Of a stretch of DNA of 64,000 nt, positions 53,658-62,175 are shown in pieces. The DNA comes from Anderseniella sp963698275 (GTDB lineage: Bacteria; Pseudomonadota; Alphaproteobacteria; Rhizobiales; Aestuariivirgaceae). A model generated the notes under the pieces. It searched no databases. It saw only the letters and a list, made by a program, of their open reading frames with translations, and was not told the DNA's origin. Every line of letters begins with the position of its first letter. Position 1 is the first letter of the stretch. The translations under genes were made by a program, and so were the position numbers. The stretch is taken from contig CAVOQE010000002.1 in NCBI GenBank assembly GCA_963698275.1, positions 248,001 to 312,000 of the forward strand. The letters are read 5' to 3'.

Positions 53658-55052
53658 ATGTTGGCTGGGGTTGCAAGAATTTCACTGGTGGCTTTGTTGG
53701 CAAGCATGTCTTCGTATGTCGCGTTGCCGGTTGGAGATGCTGGCGCTGAATCAATTGAGCGCCAGTACTATCCGCGTACGCGGTCCAAACAGCCTGCGAA
53801 CAGCGCTGTTGATGCCAGTGACGACCGGGCTGCGACCACAGTCAATTCCGTGACTAACTGGCTGAGGCCTTCGCCACCGAGTGTCGAAGGTCACGACGCG
53901 TTATCCTCGCGCACCCAGATTTACAGCGGCAATCGTTCAGTTGCTCCAATGCTCAATACACGCAGCGCACCGGCGCTCGAGTCTGCGATTCAGTTCTACG
54001 AGACTATAGCTCGCGGCGGTGGGTGGGGCCGGATTTCTGCTTCCAAATCACTTCGCCAGGGTGGAAAAGGTCGTGCTGTTACCGCAGTGCGGCGGCGGCT
54101 GGTGATAGAAGGTTATCTGCCGCGCAGTGCAGCAGAAGGCCAAGAGTATGACAGCGTAGTGGCGCAGGCGGTGGCCGGATTCCAGCAAAATCACGGGCTG
54201 CCGGTTACCGGCCGTGTCGATAAGGCGACCGCTGCCTCCATGTCAGTGCCGGCAAGTGCCAGGCTGGAAACCATGCGGGCCAATCTGATCCGCCTGCCTG
54301 AATACACCAGGGATCTGAACAGCAAGTATGTACTGGTCAACATTCCAGCAGCCAAACTCGAGGCGGTCGAGAGCAACCGCGTGGTTTCAAGTCATACCGT
54401 TATTGTCGGCAAGCCCGAGCGCCCGTCGCCAATCGTGACCAGTGAGATCAGCGAAATAAACTTCAATCCCTACTGGCATTCGCCCAAATCCATCGTCATC
54501 AAGGACATCGTGCCAAAGGTGCGCAAGTCCCAGTCGATCCTGAAGAAAATGCAGATCAAGATATTTGACGGCTATCGGGGTCCGGAAGTGGATCCGCGTT
54601 CAATAGACTGGAACGCGCCGGCCGAAGAGATTGCCGACAAGTATCATTTCCGCCAGGAACCGGGTGGGGAAAATGCCATGGCGTCGGTCAAGATCAATTT
54701 CCGCAACAAGTTTTCGGTGTACATGCATGACACGCCGACCAAGACCCTGTTCCAGGAGAACCAGCGCTATTTCAGTTCAGGGTGCGTGCGCGTGGAAGAC
54801 GTTCACCAGTTGACATCCTGGGTGCTGGGCAATCAGGACGGCTGGAATCTGCGCCAGATAAAATCTGTTGCACGCTCGGAAGATCGTATTGATGTTGCCC
54901 TGAAAGGCAAGGTTTCTGTTCACTGGGTTTACCTGACTGCATGGGCAGGCCCTGACGGCATGGTGCGTTTTCGCGACGACATTTATGATCTTGACGGCAC
55001 CGGGTTCATCACCGGCCAGCCCATTGGCTCACCTGAAGGCCGCGCCGGGTAG
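53658..55052 (+). CDS. ldtP: L,D-transpeptidase (YkuD domain), LdtP-like
   Basis: A 464-residue exported cell-wall enzyme that makes 3-3 crosslinks in peptidoglycan or attaches proteins to it. An N-terminal hydrophobic leader (MLAGVARISLVALLASMSSY) is followed by a linker, a peptidoglycan-binding domain near 135-205 (AVRRRLVIEGYLPRSA, AQAVAGFQQNHGLPVTGRVD) and a YkuD catalytic domain near 225-420. The catalytic motif is visible: VYMHDTPTKTLFQ and then YFSSGCVRVEDVHQL, with the nucleophilic Cys. The ATG at 53658 follows AGGAAATGTAAG; an upstream ATG at 53619 is in frame but lacks a ribosome site. It lies downstream of ldtR. Confidence 0.92.
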   Translation: MLAGVARISLVALLASMSSYVALPVGDAGAESIERQYYPRTRSKQPANSAVDASDDRAATTVNSVTNWLRPSPPSVEGHDALSSRTQIYSGNRSVAPMLNTRSAPALESAIQFYETIARGGGWGRISASKSLRQGGKGRAVTAVRRRLVIEGYLPRSAAEGQEYDSVVAQAVAGFQQNHGLPVTGRVDKATAASMSVPASARLETMRANLIRLPEYTRDLNSKYVLVNIPAAKLEAVESNRVVSSHTVIVGKPERPSPIVTSEISEINFNPYWHSPKSIVIKDIVPKVRKSQSILKKMQIKIFDGYRGPEVDPRSIDWNAPAEEIADKYHFRQEPGGENAMASVKINFRNKFSVYMHDTPTKTLFQENQRYFSSGCVRVEDVHQLTSWVLGNQDGWNLRQIKSVARSEDRIDVALKGKVSVHWVYLTAWAGPDGMVRFRDDIYDLDGTGFITGQPIGSPEGRAG

Positions 55053-55143
55053 TTGCACCCATTCCCCCGGCACATATGGCATTTCCACCGCATGTCTCGC
55101 AAAAGTGTGTGCGGTTCTGCGGATAGAGAGATGCGGCACTAAA

Positions 55144-55176
55144 GGATCAGGGCGCGGTTTTGATTTGATCAAAACC
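55144..55176 (-). repeat. Short palindromic repeat, copy 3
   Basis: On the minus strand: GGTTTTGATC-A-AATCAAAACC (one mismatch in the ten-base arms, at 55156-55176), then four bases and CCTGATCC. This matches the layout of the copies at 4139 and 5794. It lies in the 249-base gap between ldtP and glyA, which otherwise shows no gene. Confidence 0.5.
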
Positions 55177-55301
55177 TGAATCGCCAGGACTCAGCGACCC
55201 ATTGCCGCTTGCGGAAAAACACGCATTGCCTAAACCGGCACTTTTCTGTCATACCAGCCGTCTTTTGTTGCCCGAAAATAGTGCAGAGGGAAGCTTTGAT
55301 C

Positions 55302-56609
55302 ATGACCGCCCAACCAAAATCTTCTGAGTCCGGTATTTTCCCCGGCTTTTTTTCCGACACCCTGGCTGACTCCGACGCGGAACTTGCGAAAGCAATTTCT
55401 CAGGAGTTTGATCGACAGCAGCACGAAATAGAGCTGATTGCCTCTGAAAACATCGTGTCTCGTGCGGTCATGGAAGCGCAAGGCTCTGTGCTGACCAACA
55501 AGTATGCCGAGGGCTATCCCGGCAGGCGGTATTATGGCGGATGCGAATATGTCGACATTGCCGAAGAACTGGCAATCAAGCGGGCTTGTCAGCTGTTCGA
55601 CTGTGAGTATGTCAATGTCCAGCCGCATTCGGGTGCAAATGCCAATCAGGCGGTATTCTTCGCACTGCTGCAGCCAGGCGACACCTATCTCGGACTTGAT
55701 CTTGCTTGCGGTGGCCATCTGACCCACGGTTCCCCGGTCAACCAGTCCGGCAAGTGGTTTAACCCGGTTCCCTACAAGGTAGATCCGGTGACACACCTGA
55801 TCGACTATGATGAGGTTGAAAAACTTGCTCTCGAGCACAAACCCAAACTGATAATTGCCGGTGGTTCGGCCTATCCGAGGGTTATCGACTTCAAGCGGTT
55901 TCGTGAAATCGCGGACAAGGTCGGCGCCTGGTTCATGGTTGATATGGCGCACTTTGCCGGTCTGGTTGCAGGCGGCGCGCACCCCAATCCGCTGGAGCAT
56001 GCCCACGTGGCCACCACCACAACCCACAAGACGCTGCGCGGTCCGCGCGGCGGCATGATCTTGTCCAATGACCCGGCTCTGGGAAAGAAATTCAACTCAT
56101 CTGTTTTCCCAGGCCTGCAGGGTGGGCCGCTGATGCATGTGATCGCGGCCAAGGCGGTCGCATTCGGAGAAGCCTTGCGGCCTGACTTCAAGGAGTACTC
56201 CGCAGCCGTTGTCGCCAATGCCAATGCACTTGCCGAAGCCATGCTCGAAGGCGGTCTTGACCTGGTTTCCGGCGGTACCGACACCCATGTCATCCTGGTG
56301 GACCTGCGCCCCAAGCAGCTTACCGGAAAGGCCGCAGAAGCCGCCCTTGGCCGTGCAAATATCACCTGCAACAAGAACGGCATTCCGTTTGATCCTGAAA
56401 AGCCGATGATCACGTCTGGCATCCGCCTGGGATCACCTGCCGGCACCACCCGTGGCTTTGGCGTTGCGGAGTTCCGCGAAGTCGGGCAGTTGATTATCGA
56501 GGTGCTGGACGGGCTTTCCGACAACGGCGAAGATGGAAATTCTGCAGTAGAATCAGCGGTTAAGGATAAGGTGGTTGCATTGACAGGCCGTTTTCCGATC
56601 TATTCCTGA
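55302..56609 (+). CDS. glyA: Serine hydroxymethyltransferase
   Basis: The PLP enzyme that interconverts serine and glycine with tetrahydrofolate, the main source of one-carbon units. It has 435 residues. The folate/PLP region IELIASENIVSRAVMEAQGS is near residue 43, LTNKYAEGYPGRRYYGGCEY near 63, and the PLP lysine in VATTTTHKTLRGPRGGMI near 245. The ATG at 55302 (MTAQPKSSESG) follows CAGAGGGA and gives the N-terminal length usual in this class; the frame extends to 55209. It starts the run glyA-nrdR-ribD-ribE-ribH-nusB. Confidence 0.97.
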   Translation: MTAQPKSSESGIFPGFFSDTLADSDAELAKAISQEFDRQQHEIELIASENIVSRAVMEAQGSVLTNKYAEGYPGRRYYGGCEYVDIAEELAIKRACQLFDCEYVNVQPHSGANANQAVFFALLQPGDTYLGLDLACGGHLTHGSPVNQSGKWFNPVPYKVDPVTHLIDYDEVEKLALEHKPKLIIAGGSAYPRVIDFKRFREIADKVGAWFMVDMAHFAGLVAGGAHPNPLEHAHVATTTTHKTLRGPRGGMILSNDPALGKKFNSSVFPGLQGGPLMHVIAAKAVAFGEALRPDFKEYSAAVVANANALAEAMLEGGLDLVSGGTDTHVILVDLRPKQLTGKAAEAALGRANITCNKNGIPFDPEKPMITSGIRLGSPAGTTRGFGVAEFREVGQLIIEVLDGLSDNGEDGNSAVESAVKDKVVALTGRFPIYS

Positions 56610-56660
56610 TCGGAAGTGACTGAGTCTAACCGTCAGATCAAGAGGAGGGGCTGACTGCTC

Positions 56661-57185
56661 ATGCGGTGTCCCTACTGTAGCAGCAACGAATCGCAGGTGA
56701 AGGATTCACGGCCGTCGGAAGACGGCGCCGCCATCCGCCGCAGGCGCCATTGCCCCGATTGCGGCGGAAGGTTCACGACTTTCGAACGTGTTCAGCTACG
56801 TGAACTGATCGTGCTGAAAAAATCCGGCAAGCGGGTACCGTTCGACCGCGACAAGCTGGCGCGATCCGTTGCAATTGCGGTTCGCAAGCGGCCTGTCGAC
56901 CCGGAACGCCTGGAACGCATGATGTCGTCTATTGTCCGGCAACTTGAGAGCCTGGGTGAAACCGAGATTACCAGCGATCTGATTGGCGAGCATGTCATGG
57001 AGGGGTTGCGGGTACTTGATGATGTTGCCTATGTCCGCTTTGCGTCCGTATACCGGAATTTCCGGGAAGCGCGGGATTTCGAAGAATTGCTGGGTGAGCT
57101 TTCATCTGAAGACGAGGACCCCGGCAAGGATGACAATGACAATGGCAAGATCACAGCCGGTAACCGCGATGGCGCCTCTGATTGA
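56661..57185 (+). CDS. nrdR: Transcriptional repressor NrdR
   Basis: The zinc-finger/ATP-cone repressor of ribonucleotide reductase genes. It has 174 residues. The zinc ribbon MRCPYCSSNESQVKDSRP with RRHCPDCGGRFTTFERVQ has four cysteines, and the ATP-cone runs about 46-136 (VLKKSGKRVPFDRDKLARSV, VAYVRFASVYRNF). The C-terminal tail is unusually acidic (SSEDEDPGKDDNDNGK). It follows glyA by 51 bases with AAGAGGAGGGG before the ATG. Confidence 0.97.
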   Translation: MRCPYCSSNESQVKDSRPSEDGAAIRRRRHCPDCGGRFTTFERVQLRELIVLKKSGKRVPFDRDKLARSVAIAVRKRPVDPERLERMMSSIVRQLESLGETEITSDLIGEHVMEGLRVLDDVAYVRFASVYRNFREARDFEELLGELSSEDEDPGKDDNDNGKITAGNRDGASD

Positions 57186-57197
57186 AGCAGCCGGTTC

Positions 57198-58298
57198 ATG
57201 AACGACGAAACCTATATGCGCCGGGCTATCGCCGCGGGCAGACGTTGTCGCGGCTCCACCGCAGAAAACCCGTCGGTCGGGTGTGTGATCGTATCTGACG
57301 GTGAGATTGTCGCGGTGGCGTCAACGGCACCCGGCGGTCGGCCACATGCGGAAACCCGGGCCCTGGCAATGGCGGGCGAGGCCACGCGCGGTGCAACGGC
57401 TTATGTTTCGCTGGAGCCCTGTTGCCATCATGGCCGCACGCCACCGTGTGCTGCAGCGCTGATCGATGCCGGTATTGCTCGGGTGGTGACAGCCCTCGAC
57501 GACCCTGACCCCAGAGTGTCCGGCGGCGGCCATCAGGCGCTGCTGGATGCCGGCATTGAAGTTACACAAGGCATTCTGGCGGACCAGGCAAAGTGGGAAT
57601 TGCGTGCCTTCCTCAAGCGCCACATGAACAAACGCGCTTATGTGACTTTGAAACTGGCCGTTTCCGCTGATGGAAAAATCGCTGCGAAACCCGGTGAACC
57701 GACCGCTATCACCGGTGAGGCTGCGCGCAACCGCGTACATCTGCTGCGCGCCGAGGTCGATGCCATCCTGGTCGGCGTCAGCACTGTGCTGGCCGACGAT
57801 CCCGACCTGACATGCCGCTTGCCGGGAATGGCGGACCGGTCGCCTGTCCGTGTTGTTTCAGACAGCAAATTGTCGATACCGCTGGCAAGCAGGCTGGTTG
57901 CATCCGCCAATGATGTGCCGGTGTGGATCATGACAACGACTGCCGCAGACCCGGCCACCAGAACTGCATTGCAAGCCGAAGGGGTTCAGGTGATCGAGTG
58001 CCTTGCGACAGACGATGGCAAAGTGAACCTTGATGACATGTTGGCAAAACTGGCCGAAAGAGGCGTTTCCCATGTGCTGGCCGAAGGCGGTGCACATATG
58101 GCGAAGGCCCTGGTGGAGGCCGATCTGGTTGATGAGGCAGTGTTGCTGCAGGCACCTGGAAACATCGGTCCGCAAGGGCTTGCAGCGATGGCTGGGCTGC
58201 CGCTGGACACTATCAGGGCATCTGCTCGTTTCAGGCAGCGCGGAGAAACTGAAACCCTGGGCCCGGATTGGCTCGCCAAATACGTTCGCGTACGTTAA
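57198..58298 (+). CDS. ribD: Riboflavin biosynthesis deaminase/reductase RibD
   Basis: A bifunctional enzyme of 366 residues: N-terminal diaminohydroxyphosphoribosylaminopyrimidine deaminase and C-terminal reductase. Zinc ligands are in PHAETRAL near residue 49 and EPCCHHGRTPPCAAAL near 75, with the catalytic Glu in HAE. The reductase half begins at RAYVTLKLAVSADGKIA near 145 and shows NRVHLLRAEVDAILVGVST and HVLAEGGAHMAKALVEADLV. It starts 12 bases after nrdR. Confidence 0.95.
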   Translation: MNDETYMRRAIAAGRRCRGSTAENPSVGCVIVSDGEIVAVASTAPGGRPHAETRALAMAGEATRGATAYVSLEPCCHHGRTPPCAAALIDAGIARVVTALDDPDPRVSGGGHQALLDAGIEVTQGILADQAKWELRAFLKRHMNKRAYVTLKLAVSADGKIAAKPGEPTAITGEAARNRVHLLRAEVDAILVGVSTVLADDPDLTCRLPGMADRSPVRVVSDSKLSIPLASRLVASANDVPVWIMTTTAADPATRTALQAEGVQVIECLATDDGKVNLDDMLAKLAERGVSHVLAEGGAHMAKALVEADLVDEAVLLQAPGNIGPQGLAAMAGLPLDTIRASARFRQRGETETLGPDWLAKYVRVR

Positions 58299-58307
58299 AC
58301 GATTGCC

Positions 58308-58916
58308 ATGTTCACCGGCATCATCACAGATATTGGCACGATTGAAGCGATTGAACCGCGTGGTGACACACAGTTCACGATCTGCAGCGGCTACGAAGCG
58401 GCTGGTATAGCACTTGGTGCGTCCATCTGTTGTTCCGGTTGTTGTCTGACCGTTACATCCGTTACGGCTGCTGCCGGTGGCCGCAGTCGTTTTACCGTGG
58501 ATGTGTCGGCTGAAAGCCTGTCAAAGACCACCCTTGGCGGCTGGAGAAAGGGAACCCGGATCAATCTGGAGCGAGCCCTCAAGGCCGGCGATGAACTGGG
58601 CGGGCACATCGTATCCGGCCATGTCGACGGGGTTGCGGAAATCATCTCGATTGAAGATGAAGGCGACAGCCGCCGGTTCGTTTTTCGCGCACCGGAAGAA
58701 CTCGCCAGGTTCATTGCATCCAAGGGGTCGGTCTGCCTTGATGGCACGTCCTTGACGGTGAACGAGGTCGACGGAGTGACCTTTGGTGTCAACCTGATAC
58801 CGCATACCTTGTCGGTTACAAGCTGGGGCAATGCCCGCACGGGTGACAAGGTGAACCTGGAAATCGACATGCTGGCCCGCTACGTGGCGCGCCTCTATGA
58901 AAGCGTCAACAAATGA
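58308..58916 (+). CDS. ribE: Riboflavin synthase alpha subunit
   Basis: It dismutates two 6,7-dimethyl-8-ribityllumazine to riboflavin. It has 202 residues in two lumazine-binding repeats. Repeat 1 begins MFTGIITDIGTIEAIEPRGD with CCLTVT near residue 47, and repeat 2 contains GGHIVSGHVDGVAEI near 100 and LDGTSLTVNEVDG near 145. Its end overlaps ribH by four bases. Some databases call this gene ribC. Confidence 0.95.
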   Translation: MFTGIITDIGTIEAIEPRGDTQFTICSGYEAAGIALGASICCSGCCLTVTSVTAAAGGRSRFTVDVSAESLSKTTLGGWRKGTRINLERALKAGDELGGHIVSGHVDGVAEIISIEDEGDSRRFVFRAPEELARFIASKGSVCLDGTSLTVNEVDGVTFGVNLIPHTLSVTSWGNARTGDKVNLEIDMLARYVARLYESVNK

Positions 58917-59386
58917 CAAAAGTTATACCGATGCGGACTGCATCACCGGCTGAGAAATTCAGGGTGCTGATCGTGCAGTCACCTTATTACGAGCATATCG
59001 CATCCCAGTTGCTGGAAGGAGCCAAGGCCCGTTTGGAAACTGCCGGATGTGAAGTCGAAATTGCCAGTGTGCCCGGCGCGCTCGAGATACCGGGCACGAT
59101 CTCCATTGCCTATGAATTTGGTGACTATGATGGTTTTGTCGCTCTTGGATGTGTCATTCGCGGCGAAACCACGCACTACGAAATTGTCTCCGGTGAAAGT
59201 GCACGTGGCCTGATGGACCTGGCCATTGATGGTGCCTGTATCGGCAATGGTATTCTGACGGTTGAAAATGAGGCCCAGGCGATGACCAGGGCGAATGTTT
59301 CAGAGATGAACAAGGGGGCAGGGGCCGCCGAAGCCTGCCTTGCGATGATGCAATTCAGGCTTGATCAGGAATCGCGCGATGACTGA
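58913..59386 (+). CDS. ribH: 6,7-dimethyl-8-ribityllumazine synthase
   Basis: It condenses the RibD/RibB products to lumazine; it is the substrate supplier for riboflavin synthase. It has 157 residues. VASVPGALEIPGTISIAYEF-type residues (SVPGALEIP near 55), ALGCVIRGETTHYEIVSGES near 80 with the catalytic His, and NGILTVENEAQAMTRA near 120 are visible. The length and sequence match the icosahedral RibH1 type rather than RibH2. Its 3' end overlaps nusB by eight bases. Confidence 0.96.
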   Translation: MTKVIPMRTASPAEKFRVLIVQSPYYEHIASQLLEGAKARLETAGCEVEIASVPGALEIPGTISIAYEFGDYDGFVALGCVIRGETTHYEIVSGESARGLMDLAIDGACIGNGILTVENEAQAMTRANVSEMNKGAGAAEACLAMMQFRLDQESRDD

Positions 59387-59882
59387 CGCAAAAGACAGCT
59401 CCGCAAAACCGGCCGGTAAACAGGCAAAACCTCGCACAGGTGTTGCGCGGTCTGCTTCGCGGCTGGGCGCTGTGCAGGCTTTGTACCAGATGGACATCGG
59501 CGGAACCGAACTCGCCGATGTACTGGCTGATTACGGGTCAGGCAGAATAGGTGTCCAGTTCGATGACGGCCAGTGCGGTGAGGCGGACTATGGCTTTCTC
59601 AAAGCCATTATTGAGGGCGTTGTCCAGGATCAGGTGCTGATCGACAAGAACGTCAATGAATGTCTGGGCGAAGGCTGGACCCTTGCCAGGCTGGAGGCGA
59701 CGTCGCGCGCGATTTTGCGGGCAGGCGGGTTTGAACTCATGTTCAGGGACGACGTTCCGCCCAAAGTGACCATTTCCGAATATGTCGAAGTCGCCAAGGC
59801 GTTCTTCTCCGGCAGCGAGCCAGGCTTCATAAATGCCAGCCTGGACGCCATGGCCCGCAAGCGGCGCCCGGAAGAAATATAA
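59379..59882 (+). CDS. nusB: Transcription antitermination factor NusB
   Basis: It forms with NusE (S10) the boxA-binding complex in rRNA antitermination. It has 167 residues. RSASRLGAVQALYQMDIGGT near residue 24, FLKAIIEGVVQDQVLIDKNV near 78, and LRAGGFELMFRDDVPPKVTI followed by EYVEVAKAFFSGSEPGFINA and LDAMARKRRP are the family blocks. The first 20 residues are a lysine-rich tail (KDSSAKPAGKQAKPRTG) longer than in E. coli. The ATG at 59379 overlaps the ribH stop. Confidence 0.95.
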   Translation: MTDAKDSSAKPAGKQAKPRTGVARSASRLGAVQALYQMDIGGTELADVLADYGSGRIGVQFDDGQCGEADYGFLKAIIEGVVQDQVLIDKNVNECLGEGWTLARLEATSRAILRAGGFELMFRDDVPPKVTISEYVEVAKAFFSGSEPGFINASLDAMARKRRPEEI

Positions 59883-59893
59883 CCGCTGGTTGT

Positions 59894-60325
59894 TTAGCCG
59901 GACGCGATGTACTGCTTCAGTGATTCTGCTTCGACCAGGATTTCGTCCATCTTCGCCTTGACGATGTCGCCAATTGACACCAGGCCGGTCAACTTGCCGT
60001 CGACAGCCACCGGCAGATGGCGGATACGGCTTCCTGTCATCATCTCCATGCATTTGTCCACGGTGTCGGATGGTGAACAGGTGACGACATCCTTCGTCAT
60101 GATTTCGCTGACCTTGACGGACAGAAATTTCGGTCCGAAATCAGTCAGTTGTCGAACAATATCGCGCTCGGAAACGATGCCTTCCAGTGAGGCCCCGTTA
60201 GCACTGACGACAACCGCACCAATCTTTTTTTCGCGCAATAATGTGGCCAGGTCACGTACGGTTGCATCCGGTGACACAGTCGTAACGTCGCTTCCCTTGG
60301 CATTAAGTATAGCCTGAACTTGCAT
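59894..60325 (-). CDS. Tandem CBS-domain protein
   Basis: A 143-residue cytoplasmic protein made of two CBS repeats (about 10-62 and 75-130), which bind adenine nucleotides and act as energy or ligand sensors. Repeat 1: VTTVSPDATVRDLATLLREK and EGIVSERDIVRQL; repeat 2: VVTCSPSDTVDKCMEMMTGS and RHLPVAVDGKLTGLVSIGD. The start at 60325 (MQVQAILNAKG) follows a very strong GGGAGGA; the frame extends to 60361 without similarity. It is convergent with nusB (11 bases apart). Confidence 0.92.
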   Translation of the reverse strand: MQVQAILNAKGSDVTTVSPDATVRDLATLLREKKIGAVVVSANGASLEGIVSERDIVRQLTDFGPKFLSVKVSEIMTKDVVTCSPSDTVDKCMEMMTGSRIRHLPVAVDGKLTGLVSIGDIVKAKMDEILVEAESLKQYIASG

Positions 60326-60489
60326 TTGGTTATGTCCTCCCGTTGGGCTCGGTTTCGGCATTCACCTTGGTGGTTGGTGTGATTGTGCGCCGTATTTGCG
60401 CTGCCAACAAGGCCATTGGTGTTTTCGCATGACGGAGTTGCATCCAGCACGGCTTGCGCCATGCCCAATTCTGCAGCAGTGTGCCCGAT

Positions 60490-61710
60490 ATGACGACTGC
60501 TGTTTCTGACGATATTGGCCATGTTGATGACACGGCGGCCCGGCGCAATGCGCTGGTGCTGGCGCTGGCGCAGGCCTTTTATGGCATGGGCGCCATCAAT
60601 ATATTCATTACAGCAGGACTGGTTGGTACACAGCTTGCGCCATCGTTGAGCCTGGCCACGTTGCCGGTTTCCACCTATGTGATCGGAACCGCCCTTGCCA
60701 CGGTGCCGGCTTCCTTGTTCATGCGCCATGTCGGGCGCAAGGCCGGGTTTCTGACCGGTGCCATGTTTGGCTTTGTTGGCGCGGTTGTCTGCGTTTATGC
60801 GATATTTGCTAGGGATTTCTGGCTGTTCTCGCTTGGCACGTTTTTGCAGGGCGGGTATCAGGCATTTGCCGGCTATTACCGGTTTGCCGCTGCAGATACG
60901 GCTTCGGAGGCATTCAAGCCCAAAGCGATCTCCTGGGTCATGCTGGGAGGCATAGCTGCGGCCGTATTCGGGCCGATGATTGTGATTGCCAGCCGGTCCT
61001 TTTTCGAACCGGTCATGTTTGCCGGCAACTTCGCTGCCGTTGCCGGTTTGTCAATCGTGGCTATGGCCATCATTTGCTTCGTCAATATTCCTCACGAGCG
61101 CCAAGACCTGAGTAAATCGGACGCACGACCATTGTCCGAGATACTGCGCCAGCCCAGGCTGATCGTCGCGATCATGTCCGGCATGATGGCCTATGGCATG
61201 ATGAACCTGGTGATGACGTCGACACCGATTGCCATGGTTGCCTGCGGGTTCACGGTTGATCAAAGCGCCTGGGTCATACAGTGGCATGCGCTTGCAATGT
61301 TTGTTCCCAGCTTTTTCACCGGCAGCCTGATTTCGCGATTTGGCGTTGAGCGGGTGCTGGCAGCGGGCATGGTCTTGTTGAGCATGGCCGGCATTGCCGG
61401 GCTGACCGGTATCACCTTTGCCAACTTTGCCGTTGGCTTGGTGCTGCTCGGCATCGGCTGGAACTTTGGCTATGTCGGCGGTACCGCCATGGTGACCGAA
61501 TGCTATCGCGCCAGCGAGAAAAACAAGGTTCAGGCGGTCAACGATTTTTGTGTGTTTGCAACTGTCGCGACGGCGTCTCTGACGTCCGGCAAGCTGCTCG
61601 ACGCCATTGGCTGGAACGCTGTCAATTTGGCACTGTTCCCGATGGTCGGATTGTGCCTGCTGGCGCTGGCCTGGCTCAGCCTGAATTCCCGTCGCGCTGC
61701 GAGCTTGTGA
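60490..61710 (+). CDS. MFS transporter
   Basis: A 406-residue membrane protein with about twelve spans. The central loop NIPHERQDLSKSDARPLSEI separates two six-span halves. The motif-A-like stretch RHVGRKAGFLTGAMFGFVGA lies between spans 2 and 3, and QAFAGYYRFAAADTASEAF in span 4-5. It is not close enough to a named transporter for me to state a substrate. The ATG at 60490 has only a weak ribosome site; the frame continues to TTG 60454. Confidence 0.87.
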   Translation: MTTAVSDDIGHVDDTAARRNALVLALAQAFYGMGAINIFITAGLVGTQLAPSLSLATLPVSTYVIGTALATVPASLFMRHVGRKAGFLTGAMFGFVGAVVCVYAIFARDFWLFSLGTFLQGGYQAFAGYYRFAAADTASEAFKPKAISWVMLGGIAAAVFGPMIVIASRSFFEPVMFAGNFAAVAGLSIVAMAIICFVNIPHERQDLSKSDARPLSEILRQPRLIVAIMSGMMAYGMMNLVMTSTPIAMVACGFTVDQSAWVIQWHALAMFVPSFFTGSLISRFGVERVLAAGMVLLSMAGIAGLTGITFANFAVGLVLLGIGWNFGYVGGTAMVTECYRASEKNKVQAVNDFCVFATVATASLTSGKLLDAIGWNAVNLALFPMVGLCLLALAWLSLNSRRAASL

Positions 61711-62175
61711 GTACACGGCGCATCACGCCGCGATGTTGTATCATCACAGCAATCTGGATGGCGGGTCGGCGAGCGCGCAAGCGCTGATTCTGTTTCCTGC
61801 AAAACCTCGATACCGAACCCGACATTGTCTGTCTTGGTGCTCCGTTCCGGGCTTTTGCGCAGGCAAGCTGTCATCAAGGCCGATTCAACCAACTCCACCG
61901 GCGCCTGGGCAGCCGGTTTAACGGTACTGAAACGGCAGTTCTGCGGGGCGTTTTGGACATAGTCCATAGTAGTGTTGAAACAACTGGCCAAAGCGGTTGC
62001 CTAATTAACAGAGTTTTAATATGTTCCGCCCCGGTCGATCCGGTTTAAGGGGTATTCGAGGGGATTCTCTATCAAAAGAGCAGGGGCCGTCTTGGTACTG
62101 TGCATGCTGACACAGCCAGGCGAGTACTCTCCAGATTTCCGGATCTTAGTCATGTAAACAGCAAGGATTTCACCC
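61711..62175. other. 465-bp gene-free gap upstream of hppA
   Basis: No gene on either strand is supported: the open frames here are short and lack ribosome sites. The last 150 bases are AT-richer (TAATTAACAGAGTTTTAATATG near 61997, here in part) and probably carry the hppA promoter; no clear -35/-10 pair was found. Confidence 0.4.

Noticed and set aside
55053..55301. Glycine, SAM or tetrahydrofolate riboswitch upstream of glyA
   Set aside because: The gap holds only the palindromic repeat; I found no conserved riboswitch core.
56600..58320. FMN riboswitch upstream of the riboflavin genes
   Set aside because: Genes are packed with 9-51 base gaps; there is no room for the aptamer.
61530..61991. 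Minus-strand frame in the gap before hppA
   Set aside because: Overlaps the MFS gene end, weak start, no recognisable domain.
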